Shown here one piece after another: positions 57,355 through 64,000 of a stretch of 64,000 nucleotides of DNA. Source of the DNA: Sordariomycetes sp. S80-01Y (taxonomy: Eukaryota > Ascomycota > Sordariomycetes). A program made the position numbers and the translations under genes. The notes below the pieces were generated by a model. It saw only the letters and a program-made list of their open reading frames with translations. It ran no database searches and was not told the origin of the DNA. Location: contig JAXQJY010000032.1 of NCBI GenBank assembly GCA_037042185.1, forward strand, positions 868,001 to 932,000, in the 5' to 3' direction. Each line of letters starts with the position of its first letter. Position 1 is the stretch's first letter.

Positions 57355-57623
57355 TTAGCGAACAGCATCAGAAGTAAAGATTGAATGACGAGGCATCAGG
57401 CGACATCAAGCCTTCATTATAACCCTTCCGTGGTCTAAAACTAAAGACGAGTGAAATTGGCTTGGCAGTAGTCCAGAGCGTTGCTCGCATGTACCCACTC
57501 AACCACTACATCACTCTCACGGCACGTCAGCACGTGATAGCGTGAATGTCTTCAACCTCCTTCACGTCACCAATCACCACGACCGCGTTTCATCTTACAC
57601 ATTATCTGTGAGTCTTCACCATC

Positions 57624-58558
57624 ATGGCCGAACCAGATAATGCACACCAACCAACCGCCCAAAAAGCCTCCGAAGGCCCCTCCATCCCCCAGTCCCAAGC
57701 AACCCCTCTCCTGACCTCCTTCACCACATTCCTCACCCTCGCCATCCACTCCCTCCTCTACCACCGCCAGCTCTACCCATCCCGCACATTCATCACCGCG
57801 CGGGCGTACAACCTCCCCGTCCAGCAATCCCGCCACGCAGGGGTCTGTCGCTGGGTCAACGACGCCGTCGCCGCCGTGGCGGGACAGTTGGCGCAGGCGA
57901 GGGTCGAGCGGGTGGTCTTCGTGGTGCACGCACCCAAGGGCTTCGAGGTGCTGGAGAGGTGGGTGTTTGATGTCGGCACCTTCCCAGAGTGGGGAGAAAG
58001 CGCTGCAGGGGAGGACTGGGCTGCCGGGGCTGAAGAGGACGGGGAGGTGAACTGGACCGATGTCAATGAGGGCCTCCGAGGCGGCCTGAGGAGGGTGGCC
58101 TATGCGGCAGAGAAGATGGAGAAGCCGCCGCAGGGGAGTACGTTCACTGTGGCTGTTGAGCTGAGAGATGATGCTGCCGCGCCCATCGCGGTAAGTGTGG
58201 GCTGATGGAAAGGGGGCTAAAGGGGCTGACTCGGTCTTAGCATCCCCAGGATTGGATACCATCGCAACCGGAATCTCGCCCTGCCTCGAAGAAGAAGCCG
58301 GCCAAGGAAGCCCCAGCCAAAAGTACGGTGCCTGTTCGTGCAGTACGCGCAGGACCGCTCTTCTTCGAATGCTGGGTTGAGCATCCAAGGGACAAACCTG
58401 TGAGTCAAGAACCAAGCAATGATGTTAAACCTCCACCCAAGGAGCCGCAGGTTGCAAGGGGAGAAGCGCCAGCAATGGGACCACCAGACAGGCCGTCTAA
58501 ACAGTCGACGTCTGAGCCGTCATCAAAAGAGAGTGGATCAACAAATGCATCGTCATAA
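57624..58558 (+). CDS. REV7: Rev7 HORMA-domain subunit of DNA polymerase zeta
   Basis: Two exons (57624-58190, 58241-58558; 50-nt intron GTAAGT...TCTTAG) encode 294 residues. Rev7 (MAD2L2) binds Rev3 and Rev1 for translesion synthesis and is a closed-conformation HORMA protein. The hallmark start is TPLLTSFTTFLTLAIHSLLY, then RQLYPSRTFITARAYNLPVQQSRH and VERVVFVVHAPKGFEVLERWVFDV. The second exon has the HORMA safety-belt end (PLFFECWVEH) followed by a Pro/Ser/Lys-rich disordered tail of about 50 residues, longer than in budding yeast. It is convergent with the RhoGEF gene, with 193 bases between stops. Confidence 0.88.
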
Positions 58559-58751
58559 CGCATCATATTCATTACCATCTATGCCAAAGACGCCCTGCGC
58601 CTTTCCATGCCGAAACCGTACCTTCCAGCCGTATCCACCTCCAAGGACAACAAATGATATACACGACCCGACCGAGCAAGGACCAACCCAGAAGCAAACC
58701 CTTGGCTCTGCAAACCGCACCAATCCCGAACCACGCAACCGACAGCATCAC

Positions 58752-61700
58752 TTATTCCGTCGCCTTCAGCGCCGCCCGGAGACTCACCATCTCCCGCTTA
58801 AGTCTGGCGTTCTCCTTCTTCATTCGCGCCGTTTCTTCTCCCTGCTGCTTCAGCTTCTCTACCAGCTCCTCCTTGTCCTCTTTACCCTTGCCCTTGAGCG
58901 CGCGTACAATCTTGCCCAGCTCGCCGTGGAATTTCTCATAGAGGAGTTCGTTCTCGGCGATGGCTTCTTTGTAGAGCTGGTCGATGGCCTTGACTTTGGA
59001 CTCAGCAGACTTCACGTTGGTGTCGACGTCGTGCTGGATGGCTGCGTGTTTGTCGGAGAGCTCTTGCATCGTGACTGGGATCCGATCTTCGAGGGTTTTG
59101 ATGGAGGATGCGAGACGACGAAGGTCTACACTTTGGGAACCAGAGAGGCTCGCAGTGTTGACGCGGGCCATCTCCTCGCCGATCTTGGATAGTTCTGATT
59201 TCAAGGAGGCATCAACTTCGTCGACGTTCTTCTTCTCCGTCTGCAGGCGCTCGCGCAGCTTCTGGGGAGATTGCAGGCGAAGCTTAGCAGACCGCGTAGG
59301 AGAGCGCGTCGGGGAGTCAGCCCCTGATGTTCCAGGGCGGGAGGGCTTGAGAGTCGGAATGTTGGATGTCGACAATGTCTTGGAATGGCCATGCCTTTTT
59401 GTGGGCGAAGGGGTTTTGCTTGGTGACTCGGACTTTGCAGGCTCACCCTGGGGGTGGGACATGTTCAAGGGATCGTTCTCCTTGTGTCTTGGCGACCTGA
59501 GACCCGGAGGCATGTTAGGGCTAACGGGGATCCTCGAAGGGGTTGTCGCTCTTGGACTAGAGTTGAGCTTTTCTGAGGTCGGATTGGCGACTTGCAGAGG
59601 TTGCAAGGCATCGTCATCCCCGAGCGACGCCGCCGCCATTAAGCTCTTGAGGTCTGACAACGAGCTACGTCGCTTTCTCCTAGGCGTCTTGATGACGACC
59701 TCATTGGCCGGTTCGCCAATGGTGTCTAGTGGGAAATCCATCCGATGCGAACTCGTAGGCCTAGAGCCGTCGTCGAAGGCACCAGCCACCGGCGGCCTGT
59801 CCCTCGATATCGGTCGCCTGAAAGCCTTCTTTGAACCTGAACCGTCGTCCATAGAGCCGGTTCGTCCGAGTGAAGGCGGCTTTGGGAACCCCTCGCCCGT
59901 AGCGGGGTTGCGGTGCTTGCTGAGTGTACGCCAGACGGAGGGACGTTCGTCCTTGCTGCTGTTTGTACGGAGCAATGTGTCCGCGAACTTACGACGCAGG
60001 GACGACGTGTTGGATGTGAGCGAAGGGGTGTACGACTTGCCGCCGCCGCGTATAGCGGAGTTGATGGAGCCCACCGCGTCGCTACCGAGGTTGAAGCTGT
60101 GGTTGAGACCCGGCTCCTCAAAGATGCGGTCGCAGTCCTCAACAAGCCGGTCTAGCAAGTTGATGTAATTGGGCGCTGAGCCATCAGATACCAACAACTC
60201 GGCAAATGCCAGAGTCAGAGCCCCGCGGTCGCTGTCGTTCCCGCAACCGTCGAGTAGGTCTGCGAGCAGCTTGATTAGGGAAGTGAAGGCCCTGCGGTTT
60301 TGCGGTGCCATGTCGCCGAATAGAAAATTGACAAAGTCCGCAAAGTCACCTGGCATTTTCTTGTTCGCCCGGTCCTGCAGCGTGTCCAGTGACTGAACAG
60401 TCATGACTGGCCCCATCTGCTCGGTCCAGGCAATTCGCAGGAACTTCTCGAAAGCAACAAAGATAACTTCAGTGCTGACATCTGACGAGGCATCGAAATC
60501 GTATGGACTCTCGATGAGCCTGTTGTAGAGGTCGTTGACAGAAAGTTCATCTGCCATGGAGCGGTTCAGAAGCGTTCGCCCTATGATGGCACCTTTCCGA
60601 TCTTGGAGAGCAGCGACGTAACCGGTGAAGGTCTGTTCGAGCCTAACGAGCGGGTTCTCCGGCCTTATCTCCTCGGTCGCAATCTGGTCACCCTTGCCGC
60701 GCAAGGACCCCAGAGAGCTGAGGAATGAGTGTTGGCTGTTGTTGCGATGTAACATTGGTGGCTGCTTCGAGTACTTTGAATTGAACGAATTCTCAGGCGT
60801 GTTGTTGCCAGACCCACCACTCAAGAAGCTGGACAACATTTTGACGGGCGACGAGCCTAGGAAGGATCGAGTCTTTTCGGCTCTCGCTGTTTGCAACGGA
60901 AGATTGCGAAGGATCTTGGAGTAGTACGAGACCATGGCTGGAGTCAGCTTTGGACTCGACACGTTGAACTGCGAACTGAGTAGCTGAATGACTATTTCTG
61001 GTTAGTAAGAAGTACGGTGAACAAGTTGTCGTTGGATACATACCTCGCCGCGACAAGGTTGGTAGGAAGTCTTCCAACGCGATGTCGTCCTCGTATTGCT
61101 TCCCGTTCAAACCGACCGTGCTCATCGTGACCCGCTTGAGATCGTTGCTTTGTACGTAGACGACCACCTCCACGCCGTAGTGGCCGATGGGAGCGCCTTT
61201 AGTACCCTTGTCATGATCCACCACAACGCGAATAGGAGCAGGTTCCCGCCGACCTTCGATGAGCTGATCGGCTCCTTCTTGAAACACGGCGGCGTGCAAG
61301 CCCAGGTTGCTATCGGGCATGCGTATTGACCGCAGTGTCCAGCACGGATCCTCGCGCTCTCTTTCCGAGAAGCGGGCCTCGACCCTGGCTTTCACGATGT
61401 CCTCGTTCCATTTGACGGCCTTGCCCTCGAGGTAGTCGGTAAGCAGAAAGCAGCGGGATGTGGGTGATTTGCTGAGACGGTGCTCTCCGGTGTGTGCGCC
61501 TCTCATGTCCTGCGTGGAGGTCATCCACAGCAAAATGCCGTCTGCGGATTCGGTGAAGCGGACATCCGCAAGATTGTACCACCCAGTGAATACAAATTCG
61601 TAGACAGGAGGGCCGCCGGCAGCGTTCGTCATTGATATCAGCAACCCAGCGGCGGAAGGCTTGTCGATTTCGCGAATAAGTTCCCTCCCGTTCATGGTGC

Positions 61701-63294
61701 CCCCCATCTTCTTCAGCACCACAATGCAGTCCGAGAAGAGTAGGAAGATGCCGCCCTTGTCAGCTTGGCTAGTAGTAGACTGAAAGGGTGGGTTTAGCTC
61801 AACAAAGTCTGCCGAGCCAATGAGACGTCCTTGCGGCTCAAGATCCATTGGCCACGCTTCAACCATATTTCGAAGGCGGCTGGCAACATGGGGCTTGTCT
61901 GGCACAGGTTCGTCCATTGAACAGATGTTGGTGATGATGTCCCGGGCCTTGAGCATTGGCTGCAAGGCTGGGTGTGTCATGGGCAAGCACCCCACAATCT
62001 GGTCAATCAAAAGACTGTATCGAGGTAGACGTTGAACTGGCTCGATAAGGATTGATCGGATAGCTTGCTCTCCCTTCTGCGTCACCCTTTGTCGAAAGCT
62101 TGACTGTTGGTCGAGGAATGAGTTCAGGAGCGTGGGAAAGTGCTGGCTTGCCTTGATGTAGTCCTGATAGCATTCCGTAAATTTCGGGAACCACTCCAGG
62201 AATAGCCTTGCCATCGCCAACGCGCCGCTTGGATCCTTTGATCTGGTCGAAGCACCTAATTTCGAACCAGTCAATCCAGGTGTAGTCGCCTCCATGTCTC
62301 GGGATGCTTCCTCCTCAGTGTCGTCCATAATTCTCTTCATCTCTTCCATAAAGGCTGAGTTGACCCTGAGGATGCTGTCGGATGAACTTGGGAAAAGCTT
62401 CTCCAGCTGCTCTTCCGATGGGCTCAAGCTCGAAGCATCGCGTGCTCTAGCACTCTCCCGGAAGTCTGTCGCAATGTGCTCAACCAAATCATCTAGCTTA
62501 TGTACGTATCGGATCTCGGTTTCCACCAATTCGTGTAGCTTCATGCGTAGGTCCACCTTCTGGTCTTTGGAGAATGATTTGCTTCGGTTCAAGGATGTTG
62601 GTTTGGAAGGGGCGCGGCGAAGTCTGCTGGTCGGCAGGAAGATTGGCTCGCCGAAGGGTTTCACCAGCGGTGTGTAGCCGCCATACTGCCGCAGGGTTGG
62701 ATCGAGGATATCATCTTCGTCATCGGGTACGTCTTCGAGATCGGCAGGCTGGAGAGGTACAATAGCCCCCGGAGGGAGGACAAAGTCGAGGTCGACATTG
62801 CTGACGTGTTGAGTTTGCAAAGCCTCTTGCAACACTTCTATGACATCTGCCGTGCGCTCGCTCTTGGTGACTGTTTTGACAATGTCTGCCGCATGCGCAT
62901 CCCCGAACAAGGCCGGTCCGCTCCCTGGTCGCCTGCCCCGCGTGGGGTAAAGATTTCTCAGGTAGGTTTTGATTCCATCAGGCAGCTCCGCAAAGTACTT
63001 GTAGAGGCCAAACACCAGTCCACGGTAGACTTCGTCGCCTTGGAATTCGCGGGGCAGATGGTTGACTGCGGAGTAAGAGCTGGAATTCGGCGATATTGTA
63101 AGGCGGGGGAAAGACTGGAACCCGGCGGGGGTCAGGACGTGCACTTGGACGCGCGAGCTGTTCAGCGTATAGTTGGCCGTAGTCGACGGTCCGTGGAAGA
63201 TGAGAATCGGTAGGTGGCCGAGCAAAGGGTCGGAAGCGTGGTAGAGCACAAGGTGCTCTGCTGAGAGCGCAAGCTCCTCCGTGACACGCACCAT
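58752..63294 (-). CDS. Rho guanine nucleotide exchange factor, Bud3-like
   Basis: Two exons (63294-61044, 60991-58752; 52-nt intron GTATGT...AAATAG, CTTACTAACC branch) encode 1496 residues. Residues about 243-455 form a DH (RhoGEF) domain from KVDLRMKLHELVETEIRYVHKL to IRSILIEPVQRLPRYSLLIDQIV. A PH-like region follows (about 480-640, FLLFSDCIVVLKKM). The N-terminal 240 residues (LYHASDPLLGHLPILIFHGP) and the C-terminal half, with MSYY-like helices, a Ser/Pro-rich stretch and a terminal coiled coil (about 1405-1495), match the layout of Bud3-type Rho4/Cdc42 exchange factors that act at septation sites. The Bud3 identity is likely but not certain. Confidence 0.8.
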
Positions 63295-64000
63295 GGTCGC
63301 CTCAATGGGCCGCTTTCATGGCCTTCGCGCCGATCGTATGCGATGTTGATAGGCCGTGTTCGACGCCGCTATTCGTGATGTGCGATGCAGTGTGTTGGGG
63401 TAAGCGTTGGTGGGTTGGTGTCAATGGCGTGTTGATGTAAACATTGCAACCGCGTCCAGATTCATGCAGCGTAACCTTAAATCGTGGGAACCGATCGCCG
63501 AGCCTAATCGCACCGAGGCTGAAGAACAAATTTTTTACGGAAGATACGGGCTTTAGAAACGAAGTATGTACACGATGGTGGCCGACTCGGGATGCAAAGT
63601 CGCGAACCCTCTTGGATCTCTCAGTCTGGGTCGCAAGAGCGGTCAAAGGTGGCAGGCTTCCCACTGGAGGCGATCGTAATGGGGACACCCCTTACCGCTG
63701 TCGTCCACGCCGTGCCAGGCTTTAGACGCGGTTTGACGCGTGCCGATAAGATAAGAATTGGGCGCTAGCCTGCATCGAGCCACAACCCACCTCCTACCCC
63801 TCCAAACCCCAAACCTGAAAGTCAACAAGGCGGTTTCGCGGCCGTTGAAGCGCTTTAGGCGGTCAACCTTGGGTTTGTAGGCTTGCTAAGGGTCAGGAGG
63901 CGGTCTTCTGTGGTTGCCGTCAGCTTTTCAGTTCCAGCTTCAAGGGGAACTTGGTGTAATTATTGCATCTTCACGCTTCGCACGGCTGTGATTTCACTTC
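63295..64000. promoter_or_regulatory. Promoter side of the RhoGEF gene and window edge
   Basis: 706 bases upstream of the RhoGEF start. No supported coding signal. The next gene lies beyond the window. Confidence 0.45.

Noticed and set aside
9554-58558. A DNA-repair gene cluster (DDB1, Rev7, Zip2-like, Sfh1)
   Set aside because: The genes are tens of kilobases apart, on both strands and mixed with unrelated housekeeping genes; co-occurrence is not evidence of a unit.
1-64000. tRNA genes, transposons, LTR elements or RIP-mutated relics
   Set aside because: No paired tRNA promoter boxes, transposase or reverse-transcriptase motifs, terminal repeats or AT-rich tracts were seen on reading; a tRNAscan or repeat search was not possible.

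Overview
The window is nuclear DNA from a filamentous ascomycete (Pezizomycotina), most likely a Sordariomycete. The evidence is the split but compact genes, about thirty introns of mostly 47-90 nt with GTRNGT donors and CTAAC/CTGAC branch points, moderately high GC, and a typical set of fungal proteins (Zn2Cys6 regulators, MCT-like and 14-TM MFS carriers, a GPI-anchored Cu-only SOD-like protein, a SCP/PR-1 protein). I saw no rRNA, tRNA, CRISPR or intact mobile element, and no AT-rich RIP-type tract. All gene models were joined by hand from splice signals and continuity of family motifs.

Layout. 1-1721: no gene. 1.7-9.1 kb: a LYC1-like acetyltransferase (+), prolyl-tRNA synthetase (-), CCT chaperonin alpha (+) and the Rieske protein of complex III (-). 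9.5-13.2 kb: DDB1 (-), sharing a divergent promoter with an MCT-like MFS carrier (+) at 13.9-15.4 kb. 15.9-18.7 kb: a large protein with a C-terminal XPF-like fold, probably a Zip2/SHOC1-type meiotic factor (+). 18.8-22.2 kb: an R3H protein and a PQ-loop membrane protein (both -). 23.3-31.7 kb: a WRAP53/Swt21-like WD40 protein (+), a small conserved protein (-), a Vps9-CUE Rab5 exchange factor (-), a DUF4291 protein (+), a short-chain dehydrogenase with a stress-type promoter (-), and an 88-residue V-ATPase subunit f homologue split into three exons (-). 33.1-36.8 kb: a Cu-only SOD-like GPI protein and a TPR-like protein of unknown role (both +). 37.6-44.6 kb: two divergently transcribed Zn2Cys6 transcription factors. 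44.9-48 kb: an Sfh1/Snf5-type remodeler subunit with a GATA-like finger and a secreted CAP protein (both -). 48.9-57.4 kb: mitochondrial Lon (+), a 14-TM MFS pump (-) and a cysteine-synthase-like/rhodanese fusion (+). 57.6-63.3 kb: Rev7 (+) and a Bud3-like RhoGEF (-), meeting tail to tail.

Most genes are conserved housekeeping genes and do not form an operon-like or secondary-metabolite cluster. Several act in genome maintenance (DDB1, Rev7, the Zip2-like protein, Sfh1) or mitochondrial function (Rieske, Lon), but they are spread across unrelated transcription units. The observations I rate highest are the likely pseudo-nuclease Zip2-like protein, a 20-nt microexon inside a zinc cluster, the reconstructed V-ATPase f gene, a triplicated 15-bp promoter motif before the MCT-like carrier, the PLP-lyase/rhodanese fusion, and a long open in-frame leader ahead of prolyl-tRNA synthetase.
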